A DNA stretch of 64,000 nt from JANJUB01 sp031386985 (GTDB taxonomy: Bacteria > Armatimonadota > Fimbriimonadia > Fimbriimonadales > Fimbriimonadaceae), in contig JANNCV010000016.1 of assembly GCA_031386985.1 (NCBI GenBank), positions 124,001 through 188,000 on the forward strand, written 5' to 3'. The notes beneath the pieces were generated by a model. That model was not told the DNA's origin. It searched no databases and saw only the letters and a list, made by a program, of their open reading frames with translations. Position 1 is the stretch's first letter. Each line of letters opens with the position of its first letter. Below are positions 33,834-42,895 of this stretch, one piece after another. A program made the translations under genes and the position numbers.

Positions 33834-34796
33834 ATGCAGTATGATCTGGCCGTGCACCCGGTCGAAGACGCTTTCCTTATTGACGGCACCAACCTGCTCT
33901 ATTCAGCCGGGGATGAGCGGCCCCGATTGTCCATCGTGGTCGCTTTGGCCCGGGCGCTGAACGACCGCCAATACGCCTTTCACTGCATGTTTGATGCAAA
34001 CACTCGATTCCTTCTTAGGGAGTCCGGGCTCGGGGAAGAGCCCCTTTTCGAGAAGCTGGTCCTCGATGCCGTTCATTACAGCGTCGTAACGGGAGGCATA
34101 CGCGCTGATGACCCTCTTTTGACGTTGTGCAAGCATAGCGGTCACCGAATCATTACAAGGGATCAATATAGAAAAGAGAGAGAGGAGAGACATCAATGGC
34201 TCGCCGATGAAGAGTTGTGGCTTATCAAACCGCACTTGGCAGGTGATAAGTTGATCATCGACAAACTTGATATCGTTGTTGACGTGCATGAAGACATATC
34301 CATGTCTTTCAGCGACTTATCCGCTCACGACGAGTCAATTGATCGGGGCAGGGCTGCTTCCTCTCGTCATGACGACGCCGGAATACGGAAGAGTTTTGAG
34401 CTGGAAGGTTCTATAAGAATGACAGGAGACTTGTCGCAGGGGGAAGACGTGATTGTTGCGGATTGGCCACTCCTTCTTCAGATTGAAGAATCGGTCGACA
34501 ATACGCGTATGGAAGGGATGGCCATGACGACAAGCACGCGCAACAATCCCTTGCCACTTCGTTTGCTTATTCTTCTGGCTTTCGGAATAGCTGCTTGCCT
34601 GATCTTTGTACGCTTTGGCTTCATGTATGGTATGGGTATTGTCCTTGCGTTACTTGCTCCAACAGGTTGCGTGGTTGCCAATTACTTGACCAGAAAAGAC
34701 GACAGGGATGAGATCCCTCTCGTCTTTGGTGTCGTGTGTCTCGCTGTAGGCAGCTTGGTTCTGTATGTTTCCTCGGCTCTTGGATTTCCCAGGTAA
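33834..34796 (+). CDS. Membrane-anchored NYN/PIN-like nuclease, module copy 1
   Basis: Protein of 320 residues. Residues 12-150 carry the acidic pattern of NYN/PIN-fold RNases, closest to the Zc3h12a-like branch: D17 in FLIDGTN, D54 in MFDAN, D92/D93 in RADDP and D110 in ITRDQYR. After a charged linker come three hydrophobic segments, at about 241-262, 264-284 and 294-317. It is probably an RNA-cleaving domain held at the membrane. The ATG at 33834 was chosen because GTAAAAC precedes it at the same 21-nt distance as GTAAAAT in copy 2; a GTG at 33852 is an alternative. Paralogue of 46800. Confidence 0.78.
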   Translation: MQYDLAVHPVEDAFLIDGTNLLYSAGDERPRLSIVVALARALNDRQYAFHCMFDANTRFLLRESGLGEEPLFEKLVLDAVHYSVVTGGIRADDPLLTLCKHSGHRIITRDQYRKEREERHQWLADEELWLIKPHLAGDKLIIDKLDIVVDVHEDISMSFSDLSAHDESIDRGRAASSRHDDAGIRKSFELEGSIRMTGDLSQGEDVIVADWPLLLQIEESVDNTRMEGMAMTTSTRNNPLPLRLLILLAFGIAACLIFVRFGFMYGMGIVLALLAPTGCVVANYLTRKDDRDEIPLVFGVVCLAVGSLVLYVSSALGFPR

Positions 34797-34976
34797 TCAA
34801 AGTCGAGACCCTTTCAAAGCTCGAATCAGTCTGACTGGCCCCAGGTTCTGAAGAACGAGCACGTAAAACGCTTTTGAGCTCACTTATTTGAGTAGGTAGC
34901 CAGCGGGTGCAAGGCTGAGCACTGTCCAGGACGTGCACGCCGCATCCGGGATGAACCCCACTTGGAGGTCTGACCT

Positions 34977-35159
34977 ATGACGTTTGATGTTTGGATGGAG
35001 CGCATCGACCGATGTTGCCAGCTGGATTTCGGCTTGAGCATCCACGACTTGCCCGACATGTTGTTTCGGGACGCTTACGATTCGGGACTCACGCCGGAGA
35101 GTTTCATGGCGGAAAACTTGCCCGATGTGGAGTCGCTGGGTCGGCTCGTGTTGAGCTGA
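34977..35159 (+). CDS. Small plasmid-type protein (DUF5419-like)
   Basis: Protein of 60 residues, MTFDVWMERIDRCCQLDFGL..., with the pattern W-x3-D, GLS-x2-DLPDM, FRDAYDSGLTPESF common to short proteins on plasmids and integrative elements. Function unknown. Its stop overlaps the next start (TGATG), so translation is coupled. Confidence 0.7.
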   Translation: MTFDVWMERIDRCCQLDFGLSIHDLPDMLFRDAYDSGLTPESFMAENLPDVESLGRLVLS

Positions 35160-35428
35160 TGGCGGCACGCTTTCCCCTCGGACGAGTGGTTATCACCTCT
35201 CATGCTCAAAGACTGCTGCACGAAGTGGATATCACTCGGGGCTTGATGCGACACATGCGTGGGGACTGGGGCGACGTCGGTGACGAAGACAAGGCCGAGA
35301 ACGAGCTGTCGCTACGAGAGGGCTTTCGACTCCTTTCCAGCTATCGTGATCGACGCGACATGACCTTCTGGATCATCACGGAAGCCGATCGGTCTGCCAC
35401 GACGATCCTGTTGCCTGAAGACTACTAG
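35159..35428 (+). CDS. Conserved small plasmid-associated protein
   Basis: Protein of 89 residues. The pattern LGRVVITSHAQRLLHEVDI, MRGDWGDVGDEDKAENELSL, REGFRLLSSYRDRRDMTFWI and ITEADRSATTILLPEDY is that of a common plasmid/genomic-island family of unknown function, often found as a companion of the preceding 60-residue protein. It starts within the stop of that gene. Confidence 0.78.
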   Translation: MAARFPLGRVVITSHAQRLLHEVDITRGLMRHMRGDWGDVGDEDKAENELSLREGFRLLSSYRDRRDMTFWIITEADRSATTILLPEDY

Positions 35429-35600
35429 CGGTTCCGTCCGCGACCACTCCACCCGTGTCGATGACACGGGCTTTTTTTGTTGTGCGGGATCGAAGCCTTG
35501 CGGCTCGCATTTTTGAAGACTTCGCGCAACACTGGCATGACTGGTTGACAGGAGCGGATCAGGGGATCGCTCCTGATTTGCACTTTGGAGGTAGCGATTC

Positions 35601-36206
35601 ATGTCAACCACACTGGACACCGTCGTTGTGCCTAGGCTGAGAGCCTGTGCCAACAACGTTCCACTTCTCGACCCTTCTGAACCGCCACGTCGAACTGCGC
35701 CGTTCGATTTCGAGCCCGGCTACCATCTGCCGGCGAAGCTCTGGCTTTACGGCAACGCACACCTATTGGCAGGCGAACTGGCCTTCTTGGAAATAGCAAG
35801 TGGTCCGCCCCATCAGGACCCCGACCAATTGAGCGAGATCGAGCGGCGGGCCGAGGAGCTGGTTCTGGCGGGAAAGATTCTCGTCTGCGGTATCCACAAC
35901 CCGGCTCAGATGCGAGCTGCCACACTCCCGCTCCGGTGGGGTGCGCCCAGAATCCTAGTTCTGTCGGGTGGATTCATCCATCACCTCGGCCCGTCGTTGA
36001 ATCAAGAGCCGTTTCGGGCAGCTCGCCTCTGGCGTTACCAATGGGATCCCAAGACAGATTTGGCAATCTCGAGACGCGCTCCGGGCAAACTACCGACATT
36101 TGCTTTGCACAACCCGACCGTGGATCGGTTGGTCGCGAAAATCGCACAGTCCGAATGTCTCGGCCTTCGATGGAGGGACAAAGGCAGCCTGCGCGTTCTC
36201 GCCTAA
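35601..36206 (+). CDS. DprA-like Rossmann-fold protein
   Basis: Protein of 201 residues. Residues 50-150 resemble the short DprA/Smf-like family: GNAHLLAGELAFLEIASG, then GKILVCGIHNPAQMRAATLP and RILVLSGGFIHHL, equivalent to the DprA strand motifs that bind single-stranded DNA or nucleotides. It lacks the SAM and winged-helix parts of full DprA. Such short forms sit in mobile elements and defence islands; the role is not established. There is a 170-bp gap upstream. Confidence 0.6.
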   Translation: MSTTLDTVVVPRLRACANNVPLLDPSEPPRRTAPFDFEPGYHLPAKLWLYGNAHLLAGELAFLEIASGPPHQDPDQLSEIERRAEELVLAGKILVCGIHNPAQMRAATLPLRWGAPRILVLSGGFIHHLGPSLNQEPFRAARLWRYQWDPKTDLAISRRAPGKLPTFALHNPTVDRLVAKIAQSECLGLRWRDKGSLRVLA

Positions 36207-36298
36207 CTTTTCGCAGTCCGACAGTTGTCGGGCTGCAATTTTCCTTGTCGCCTGAAGCTTACAGACTCCAATGTTTGCCTGATCTTCGGCTGCCGTGC

Positions 36299-36877
36299 AT
36301 GAATGAATCTATGCGTGTCAGTGTTTCAGGAAAGCAGTTCATTTTTCCCCGTTCCTGCGCCTGCTGTGGCGCGTTTGCGACGACCGCGTTGGCCCTGGCC
36401 GGGACCGAGAAGAACAAGCAGGCCCGGACCAAGGGTTGGGTCTGGGACGTGCCGTATTGCTCAGCATGCAAGCGACATGTCCGAGCCATGGACTATCTTC
36501 TGATCTCAATTCTTGGAGCCGTAGCACTTGCCTTTCTTGGTGGCGTAGGCGCTGGACTGACCTATGATCGTTGGCAGTTCGGCACGGCAGTGGCCGGCGG
36601 CCTCATGCTGTCATCCGCGTCTGCCGGATGGCTTGCTTACAGGCTTATCCGACGTAAGGCGTCAGTCAATTGCTACTTGATGACGCGCGCGGCGACCTAC
36701 CTGGGCTCGGTCGGTCCGTGTCACACATTCGACCTCAAATCAGGCTTCTATGCAGCTGACTTTGTTCGCGCCAATCACCGCAAGCTGGTCAATGTTAGCC
36801 CTCGGGTTGCCTCCATCCTTCGGGGCACTAAGTTTGGGGAGCACCAGGTGCCGAGGCGCCTCGTCCGTAGTCGGTAG
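36299..36877 (+). CDS. Zinc-binding two-pass membrane protein
   Basis: Protein of 192 residues from MNESMRV. An N-terminal zinc-ribbon-like pair, SCACCGAF and VPYCSACKRHV, precedes two membrane segments at about 62-85 and 90-115. A soluble tail follows. Similar 'CCxCG...YCxxCxxH' membrane proteins are scattered in bacteria without known function. Confidence 0.65.
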   Translation: MNESMRVSVSGKQFIFPRSCACCGAFATTALALAGTEKNKQARTKGWVWDVPYCSACKRHVRAMDYLLISILGAVALAFLGGVGAGLTYDRWQFGTAVAGGLMLSSASAGWLAYRLIRRKASVNCYLMTRAATYLGSVGPCHTFDLKSGFYAADFVRANHRKLVNVSPRVASILRGTKFGEHQVPRRLVRSR

Positions 36878-36928
36878 CGGAAAGTATCTCTAGTCCTCCA
36901 GCTGTAGAAATTATGGTGAATGTCTTGT

Positions 36929-39748
36929 TCAGAATCCATACTTCTCACCCCGAAGCCTGAAGGCTTCCTTTCCACCCTCCATCACCTTGGCAATCTCCTC
37001 ACGGATTTCCTTTACGTCTATGGCACCTTCCAGCTTGATACGGCCCTTAGACTGCTCTGCTGCCACCATGTAGTCGCAGCATGCAACCAGCTCAGCGTCC
37101 CCGTTTACAACAAGGTTGGCGTTATGGCTGCTGAAGATCAGCTGCCGACCGCTCTTAGCCTTCCAAACTTGGTTCACGATTTCCACGATCACCTGACTAT
37201 CGAGGTCGTCTTCAGGCTGGTCGATGATCAGAGGCACACCATCCTGGTTTAGCAGCGCCCATAGCAGAGCGGTTGCCTGCTGCCCAGCTGACGCCTCTTC
37301 GAACGCGATGTACTCGTCCTCTCGCGTCCTGTATCCAAAGATCGGCCGGTTTTGAGCTGCGCATAGCGCGAGCTCGATCCATTCGTCTGGGCCAAGTTTG
37401 TTCGCCACCCTGACAAGATCGGCTTCGCTCATAGCTGCTTTGAGCCTTAGAACCTCTGGCAACGCCGAACCCTCTTCTAGAGGACCCTCGACAAGTGCCA
37501 ACTGTAAGAACTCGTCGCAAACAGCGCTCCATCCCCCCAGCGGATCACCGCTTGCCTCAAGGCCAGCGAACAGCTCCTCTAGCTTCTGGGTCCGAATGTT
37601 ACTTCCGCGCATGGTCCTGATCAGAGCCGCCAGCGGCGCGCCAAGGTCGGCGTTTTGCTGAAGCGATGCTCGGATTCGACCCGAAGATAGGTTAGTGAGG
37701 ACATCACATTGGGCCGCAAGAAGTTGCGAGCCAGTAACCAAATGGTCGCGCCAATCTTTCAGGAGCTTCGGGAAAGCAATATCGGGCGTCCCTAACTCGC
37801 CGATTTCCCTGCTGATTGCCTCGATTTGCTGAGCCTGGAGCGCACCACGTTGCTCCAGTTCCGCAAGTTGTTTCAGCACGCTCTCATGTGCCGTTGAGCG
37901 AAGCTTTGCTTCTTCATAGCTCTTCTCGTAGTCAGCCCTCTTCTGATCCCACTCCCGAATCAAGCTAACGGTGGGCTCCCCCTCACCAAGCGATACAACA
38001 GCCTCGGCACGTATTCGTTCGATTTCGTCTCGGATCTCTTTGGAGGCATCAGCTACAAGTCCATGGATCGTGATCGCCAAATCCTTGTTAGGTGTCGTAG
38101 CAAGATTCTCGGGAAGCGGTCTCGGAAGGGCAGCGAGGGCTCTGTCAAACTCTTGGATTGCACTGAGGAGAGATCGACGATCCTCGCCAAGTCGTGACGC
38201 AAACTGGGCTTCGATTTCGGCGTGGGGCTTTTGATCGAGGACGGCCTTGTCCTCCGGCGAAACGCCAGTCAGCCTCTTTCTCAGCGCTTCGATTTGTGCC
38301 TGGAGTGACGCCGCTTCCTTGGCCAATCTATCCCTTTCGGCAACTCGACGAGTCTTCCGAACGTAACGGGCGAACTGTTCTCTGAGTTCTCCCTCGACGG
38401 CTTGGCGAGCCCTTCCCAAGTCGTCTAGTTGATCCTTCACCGGAGCTTCGATGAAGCGCCGAAGCTGATCCACGCGAACCCCAACACTACTGAGTTGCTT
38501 CTGGCTATATGCTTGTACCGGCAAGATCGAACGGACTTGGTCCTCAGTCGCGGCCTCAAATTCTCCTTCAGCGATCTTCAGTGTTGACTTGCGATCCTTT
38601 GCAGCTCGGCGGAGGACGTGAGGCACACCATTTTTCGAATAGCGGACCTCGACGCTGCCCTCGGTATCGACAAGCGTCTTTTCAACTAACTTCTGCCGTT
38701 TGAGCTGAAAGTCGGCTGCCTCGGGGTCATCCGGCACCTGTGGTTCATCGCAAAGCGCCCATCGCAGGTACTCCAGAATCGTGGATTTCCCCGTACCTCG
38801 TCCGCCGATGATGGCGTTGTACTGTTGGTTAAACTCAAGCGCAAAGTTGCCGAGAAACTTTGAGTTAGAAACGCTGATCTGGGTGATGATTGAGTGTGGA
38901 AGCCCTGGTTCGCCATGGGACAGTCGGGACTCCCTCGCTAGGCATGCCTGCCTTAGCGCCTCTGCCGTTGGCTCTGCCCATTTAACCCAGGTCACATGAC
39001 TTCCAAGCGTTTGCAGATCGGCTCGGCGGCAGTCTGAAGTTGCGAAAACAGCAAGTGGCTTATATCCCCAGGCTTGGACCTTGCCCTGCAGAATGTTCCG
39101 GTTGCCAACTCCGCAAGCAAATGGGCCATCCATATAGCCACCAACACAAGGCATGGAAGTGTAATGGCCGTGGAAACCAACGCGCATCAACGTCTGATGC
39201 CCATCCTCAGTGACATTTGGAAGAACGATGTACTTGCCCTTTAGTGATGGGTGGTTATCGAGCCTTGTGTGCAGTTCAAGTAAGTCAAATGGTAGTTGCA
39301 CCGTCTCTGCCGTTCGGTCAGCTGCTCTAGCGGTTGGTACGAGCCCGAGGCAGTTGTATGCAACTGCAAAGAGGTCTTCGGGAAAACTTGCATCGAAGAT
39401 GATGATCGCCTGGCACGGTTGCTGAAGGGTCAGTTCCATTCCAGGAAACACAATGAGGCGATCTTGATCCGCGAGCGGTTGGCCGTTCCCGTCCTGCTCA
39501 GCCAACGCTGCTGCTCGGATGTATGGGACAAACTCCATGTCGTGATGATCCGTGAGAGCTATAGCACCGACGCCCTTCTCGCGACAGGTCTGCACAAAAG
39601 TGTTGGCGTAGACCTCACGTTCAGCATCCGAGACGGGACGGAACCCATCCCAATTGATGTCGCGGGGTGTGTGGACCTGAAAGTCGCACTTGCGAAAATG
39701 GGCGCCCTTATCCAACCCTGTCGTTCTCCTTCGCGATCGAGCGATCAT
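36929..39748 (-). CDS. PHP-domain SMC/ABC-type ATPase (TrlF-like), defence-associated
   Basis: Protein of 939 residues. Residues about 20-260 are a PHP phosphoesterase domain (FQVHTP, ALTDHHD, FPGMEL and late His/Asp residues). Then comes an ABC/SMC-type ATPase with Walker A GGRGTGKST near 325, a long coiled coil (about 450-720), signature-like EEASAGQQATALLWALL and Walker B LIIDQPEDDLDSQVI near the C-terminus. This architecture is known next to type I restriction systems and in defence islands. It lies 42 bp after hsdR on the same strand, the last gene of the operon. Probably an effector that cleaves nucleic acid or nucleotides when the ATPase senses infection. Confidence 0.8.
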   Translation of the reverse strand: MIARSRRRTTGLDKGAHFRKCDFQVHTPRDINWDGFRPVSDAEREVYANTFVQTCREKGVGAIALTDHHDMEFVPYIRAAALAEQDGNGQPLADQDRLIVFPGMELTLQQPCQAIIIFDASFPEDLFAVAYNCLGLVPTARAADRTAETVQLPFDLLELHTRLDNHPSLKGKYIVLPNVTEDGHQTLMRVGFHGHYTSMPCVGGYMDGPFACGVGNRNILQGKVQAWGYKPLAVFATSDCRRADLQTLGSHVTWVKWAEPTAEALRQACLARESRLSHGEPGLPHSIITQISVSNSKFLGNFALEFNQQYNAIIGGRGTGKSTILEYLRWALCDEPQVPDDPEAADFQLKRQKLVEKTLVDTEGSVEVRYSKNGVPHVLRRAAKDRKSTLKIAEGEFEAATEDQVRSILPVQAYSQKQLSSVGVRVDQLRRFIEAPVKDQLDDLGRARQAVEGELREQFARYVRKTRRVAERDRLAKEAASLQAQIEALRKRLTGVSPEDKAVLDQKPHAEIEAQFASRLGEDRRSLLSAIQEFDRALAALPRPLPENLATTPNKDLAITIHGLVADASKEIRDEIERIRAEAVVSLGEGEPTVSLIREWDQKRADYEKSYEEAKLRSTAHESVLKQLAELEQRGALQAQQIEAISREIGELGTPDIAFPKLLKDWRDHLVTGSQLLAAQCDVLTNLSSGRIRASLQQNADLGAPLAALIRTMRGSNIRTQKLEELFAGLEASGDPLGGWSAVCDEFLQLALVEGPLEEGSALPEVLRLKAAMSEADLVRVANKLGPDEWIELALCAAQNRPIFGYRTREDEYIAFEEASAGQQATALLWALLNQDGVPLIIDQPEDDLDSQVIVEIVNQVWKAKSGRQLIFSSHNANLVVNGDAELVACCDYMVAAEQSKGRIKLEGAIDVKEIREEIAKVMEGGKEAFRLRGEKYGF

Positions 39749-39790
39749 TCACTTTGAAACGGGCACCTCTCTGATATTGAAGCCCAGTGA

Positions 39791-42700
39791 TTATTCATCA
39801 TCTGTCCTATCGCTCCTTGAGAGAAGTCCGAAGAACCGTTCGAAAAACGCAATAAGCTTTGCCAGCACTCGTTGTTTCTTCTCGCCATGTCCACCATCCG
39901 CTGAGAAGCGAGTAGCCGGAGGCAGAACACGGATGATCGCTGTCCCGCTGGTGCCGAGCGAACCGTCACGGAACGCCGTATCCACGTACGCTCGGGTTTC
40001 GTCTGGTCGGAGATTCTCGTCTGCGATGATCTGCTCAAGTTCAGCTTCGCGACGTGCTGCAATGAATCTACGCCACTCGTCGTCCACCTCTCCGGTCGCT
40101 GACAGGGAGTCAACGAACGACTCGATTAGGTCTTTCTTGTTCCTGAGTGTTGGCGACGAATCAACGGCGCGGGTGATCTGGGCGCGGATTTCGGTGTCGT
40201 CTCCGTCGCCTTTCGCATCGCGGAACTTGGCCACGAGCATCAGGATGTAGTCAACGTTGATCTCGACCTGCTTGATTAGCTCAATCTCGAAGACGATGTC
40301 GTCGACGATCTGCTCTTTGTCAGAGACCCGGCCTTGGCGAAAGTCTGCGTAAATGTCGAGGTAGACGCTTCGGTAATCCTGCCCTTGCCGTTCGGTGAGA
40401 ATCTCGTTGCCCTCAAAGTCATCGAAGGATGTCAGGATGTTTTGCAGTCGTAAGATCGTGCCGAACACCGCCACGAAATCCTTTTTCGCCTGCTCGCCGA
40501 CGATCTGCTGTCCAAGCGGGAAGGTCGTCACCAGCTCCTGCACCTTCGCTTCGTACTCGCCGTAATAATCCCCGTAAGGCTTGAGAATGGCGATGCCCTT
40601 GGCGTCCTTGTTGCCAAACAGGGCAAGGGCGTCGTTAGTCTCCTTCTCCAAGTCGCGGAAGCTGACGATGTTGCCATACGACTTCACCGAGTTGAGAATG
40701 CGGTTTGTGCGTGAGTAAGCCTGAATCAGGCCATGGGCGCGGAGTCCCTTGTCGACGAACAGGGTGTTTAGCGTGGTCGCGTCGAACCCGGTCAGGAACA
40801 TGTTCACCACGATGACCAGGTCAATCTCGCGGTTCTTCATCCGAAGCGAAAGATCCTTGTAGTAGTTCTGGAACTTATCGTCAGAGGTGTCGTAGCTCGT
40901 GCCGAACATCGCGTTGTAGTCTTTGATTGCGGCATCCAGGAAGTCGCGTGAAGAGCTGTCGAGTGCGCCCGTCTCGAAACCCTCTTCTTCAAGCGCACCA
41001 TCCTCTACGGCCTCATTTGCAGCAAAAGAGAAGATCAGCCCAATCTTAATGCGGCCGTCCGGTGTCAGGCCTCTTTGCAGCTCAGTAAATTGCGCGTAGT
41101 ACCGTTTGGCAGCTTCAATCGAAGCGGTCGCGAACAGTGCGTTGAAGCCTTTGACCCGGCTGGTCGTCCTCAGGGCTTCGATCTTATTTCGGCCTCCGGC
41201 AACGTCGCTCACGTTGGCAATCAGGGAGTGCACGTAGCCGCTGGATCGCTTGGTCTTCTGGTCGAAGTGCTCCAAGATGTACGACGCCACTTGGCGTAAG
41301 CGTTCGGGAGCGAGGAGTGCCTTCTCGGTGTCGATCGCCGCGACCTTCTTGTCGATCACATTGCCGACCTTCACCGTGTTGATGTAGTCGATTCGGAATG
41401 GCAGGACGTTCTTGTCGGAGATCGCATCGACAATCGTGTATGTGTGCAGCTTCTCGCCAAACGCTTGCTCGGTGGTCTTCAGATTCGGGTTGCCGCCGCT
41501 CGACATATTGGCCGTGAAGATCGGCGTTCCTGTGAAGCCGAACAGGTTATATCGCTTGAAGGCTCGTGTGATGTCAGTGTGCATGTCGCCAAACTGCGAG
41601 CGATGGCACTCATCGAAAATGATCACGATGTGCCCGCCAAAAATCTCATGTCCCTTGTTGGCAGCGATAAAGGTCGCGAGCTTCTGGATCGTCGTGATAA
41701 TGATCCGTGCCTGCTTGTTTTCCAGCTGGCGCTTGAGAACTGAGGTGGACGTGTTTGAGTTGGCCGCGCCTTTCTCGAAGCGGTCATATTCACGCATGGT
41801 CTGGTAGTCCAGGTCCTTGCGGTCAACCACGAACAGCACTTTGTCCACGCTTGGCATTTTGCTGGCCAGCAGTGCGGTCTTAAACGAAGTCAGCGTCTTG
41901 CCAGAGCCGGTGGTGTGCCAGACGTATCCACCCGCCTCGATTGAGCCGAGCTTTTTGTAGTTTGTGGAAATTTCGATCCTCTGCAGGATGCGTTCGGTCG
42001 CCGCGATCTGATAGGGACGCATAACCAGAAGCATCCGGTCGGCGGTGAGCACGCAGTAGCGAGTCAGGACGTTGAGGATCGTGTGCTTGGCGAAGAACGT
42101 CTTGGCGAATGCGTTCAGGTCTTGAATCGGCTTGTTCTGTGAATCCGCCCACCAGGATGTGAACTCAAAGGAGTTCGAGGTCTTCTTGACCTTCTTCGCT
42201 CCGACGGCATCTTGGATGTGCTGGCGTCTGGTTGTGTTGCTGTAATACTTCGTTAGCGTCCCATTGCTGATCACGAAGAGCTGCACGTATTCAAAAAGGC
42301 CCGATCCTGCCCAGAAGCTGTCGCGCTGGTATCGGTCGATTTGGTTGAATGCCTCTCGGATGTCCACGCCTCGGCGCTTGAGTTCGATGTGAACCATCGG
42401 GAGGCCATTGACAAGCACAGTCACGTCGTAGCGGTTGGCGCGTGAACCCTCGACTTCATATTGGTTGATGACCTGGAGGCGGTTGTTGTGGATGTTCTGG
42501 CGGTCGATCAACTTGACGTTCTTCGTCGTTCCGTCATCGCGAGTGAGGAGCTGAACCGGGTCTTCCTGAATGCGGATCGTCTTGTCAGCGATGCCGTCGT
42601 TCTGCCCGGCTATCTTGGTCTCGTAGAACTGCTTCCACTCGACTTCGGAGAAGGAAATCCCATTGAGGGCTTCGATTTGCTTTCGAAGGTTAACTATGAG

Positions 42701-42895
42701 CTGTTCTTCGGAAGCGATTCTCAGATACTCGTAGGCTTGCTTCTCAAGCTGCTTAATGAACTCTCGCTCTAGAGTGTCCTCGCTCTGGTAGCTCGACTCC
42801 CGCACTTGATTGTCTGGGACGTATTGAGCAACGACGGTGCTCTCATTGGAGACGGCAATTGGGTCGTAGTGGTACGGCTTCCGCTCTTCACTCAT
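39791..42895 (-). CDS. hsdR: Type I restriction endonuclease subunit R
   Basis: Protein of 1034 residues, EcoR124-like in layout. The PD-(D/E)xK nuclease core has D157 in RYDVTVLVNG and E171/K173 in HIELKRRG. The SF2 translocase motor has Walker A HTTGSGKT near 330, DECHRSQFG near 430 and GFTGTPI after it. The motor pulls DNA until blocked and then cuts far from the recognition site. Its start overlaps the hsdS stop (ATGA). Intact. Confidence 0.95.
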   Translation of the reverse strand: MSEERKPYHYDPIAVSNESTVVAQYVPDNQVRESSYQSEDTLEREFIKQLEKQAYEYLRIASEEQLIVNLRKQIEALNGISFSEVEWKQFYETKIAGQNDGIADKTIRIQEDPVQLLTRDDGTTKNVKLIDRQNIHNNRLQVINQYEVEGSRANRYDVTVLVNGLPMVHIELKRRGVDIREAFNQIDRYQRDSFWAGSGLFEYVQLFVISNGTLTKYYSNTTRRQHIQDAVGAKKVKKTSNSFEFTSWWADSQNKPIQDLNAFAKTFFAKHTILNVLTRYCVLTADRMLLVMRPYQIAATERILQRIEISTNYKKLGSIEAGGYVWHTTGSGKTLTSFKTALLASKMPSVDKVLFVVDRKDLDYQTMREYDRFEKGAANSNTSTSVLKRQLENKQARIIITTIQKLATFIAANKGHEIFGGHIVIIFDECHRSQFGDMHTDITRAFKRYNLFGFTGTPIFTANMSSGGNPNLKTTEQAFGEKLHTYTIVDAISDKNVLPFRIDYINTVKVGNVIDKKVAAIDTEKALLAPERLRQVASYILEHFDQKTKRSSGYVHSLIANVSDVAGGRNKIEALRTTSRVKGFNALFATASIEAAKRYYAQFTELQRGLTPDGRIKIGLIFSFAANEAVEDGALEEEGFETGALDSSSRDFLDAAIKDYNAMFGTSYDTSDDKFQNYYKDLSLRMKNREIDLVIVVNMFLTGFDATTLNTLFVDKGLRAHGLIQAYSRTNRILNSVKSYGNIVSFRDLEKETNDALALFGNKDAKGIAILKPYGDYYGEYEAKVQELVTTFPLGQQIVGEQAKKDFVAVFGTILRLQNILTSFDDFEGNEILTERQGQDYRSVYLDIYADFRQGRVSDKEQIVDDIVFEIELIKQVEINVDYILMLVAKFRDAKGDGDDTEIRAQITRAVDSSPTLRNKKDLIESFVDSLSATGEVDDEWRRFIAARREAELEQIIADENLRPDETRAYVDTAFRDGSLGTSGTAIIRVLPPATRFSADGGHGEKKQRVLAKLIAFFERFFGLLSRSDRTDDE

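Noticed and set aside
35936..36298. Long N-terminal extension of the zinc-membrane protein
   Set aside because: This part overlaps the DprA-like gene in another frame and is not protein-like; the protein starts at 36299.
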